DNA from: Azoarcus sp. | Lineage (GTDB): Bacteria; Pseudomonadota; Gammaproteobacteria; Burkholderiales; Rhodocyclaceae | Length of the DNA: 5,462 bases | Direction of reading: 5' to 3' | NCBI GenBank assembly: GCA_031258035.1 | Contig: JAIRNL010000110.1 | Span: 1 to 5,462 of the forward strand | Shown: positions 5,282-5,462 of the stretch, piece by piece | How the letters are laid out: every line of letters starts with the position of its first letter | Numbering within the stretch: the stretch's first letter is position 1 | The notes under the pieces: generated by a model | Seen by the model: only the letters and a program-made list of their open reading frames with translations | Told to the model about the DNA's origin: nothing | Databases searched by the model: none | Program-made: the position numbers and the translations under genes

Positions 5282-5462
5282 ATGCGAAACAGGCGATTGT
5301 ATACATTGTTGCTCTTCGTCATGGCCTTCCCGGTTCATGCCAGCGAAGAAGATTGCGATGGCTGCGAAACAACAATAGTTGACCCAGAACCAAATTGGGA
5401 TACTGCGACATATAAGTGCCCACTGTCCGTTAAAACAGAAAAGGGGGAACATATATTTCGCT
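5282..5462 (+). CDS. Secreted protein of unknown family, putative effector immunity protein (3' end outside window)
   Basis: The first 60 codons of a gene cut by the window edge. The start MRNRRLYTLLLFVMAFPVHA is a typical Sec signal peptide: three Arg residues, a hydrophobic core (about residues 6-17), and a Val-His-Ala cleavage site before Ser21. No lipobox Cys follows, so a soluble periplasmic product is expected. The mature part begins acidic (SEEDCDGCE), with C25 and C28 in a CxxC spacing and a third Cys at 46. I do not recognise the family from this fragment. T6SS effectors that attack peptidoglycan are normally paired with a periplasmic immunity protein encoded immediately downstream, and this gene has the right place, spacing and export signal. 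That role is therefore inferred from context alone. Its GC is about 46%, the lowest in the window, consistent with transfer. Confidence 0.65.
   Translation, partial: MRNRRLYTLLLFVMAFPVHASEEDCDGCETTIVDPEPNWDTATYKCPLSVKTEKGEHIFR

Noticed and set aside
5198..5452. Minus-strand open frame of 84 codons at the window end
   Set aside because: It overlaps the end of the effector gene and the signal-peptide gene, which has a clear start, ribosome binding site and signal sequence; the antisense product shows nothing recognisable.

Overview
The window is a GC-rich (about 70-75% in the first 3.5 kb) piece of a Gram-negative chromosome. A TamB-type outer-membrane assembly protein together with an Hcp protein of the type VI secretion system (T6SS) points to a proteobacterium. 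A betaproteobacterium is my best guess, but the sequence does not fix the genus.

Layout. (i) Positions 2-3562 (+) hold the long 3' part of tamB, cut at its 5' end by the window edge. (ii) Positions 3472-3957 (-) hold a convergent gene for an HU-related, histone-like DNA-binding protein. Its end overlaps the end of tamB by 91 bp, and both proteins carry unusual low-complexity tails there. (iii) Positions 3958-4257 are a 300-bp divergent intergenic region with a good sigma-70-like promoter for hcp, a nested GC-rich inverted repeat just upstream of its -35 box, and a weaker extended -10 for the HU-like gene. (iv) Positions 4258-4755 (+) encode Hcp. (v) Positions 4809-5267 (+) encode a 152-aa BPSL0067-family protein with a Cys/His pair typical of papain/NlpC-like amidases. 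(vi) From 5282 (+) to the window end there is the start of a signal-peptide-bearing protein of unknown family, only 14 bp behind the previous stop.

How the genes fit together. hcp, the BPSL0067-family gene and the secreted small gene look like one T6SS cargo cassette: tube protein and carrier, a small cell-wall-targeting effector that could ride in the Hcp ring, and a periplasmic immunity protein. GC falls from about 70-75% in tamB to about 56% in hcp, about 47% in the second half of the effector gene and about 46% in the putative immunity gene, as expected for an exchangeable effector-immunity pair. No other T6SS structural gene is visible, so this is either an orphan/auxiliary hcp island or the edge of a larger cluster. 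tamB and the HU-like gene are probably unrelated to the cassette in function. I see no tRNA, rRNA, CRISPR array, transposase or integrase.
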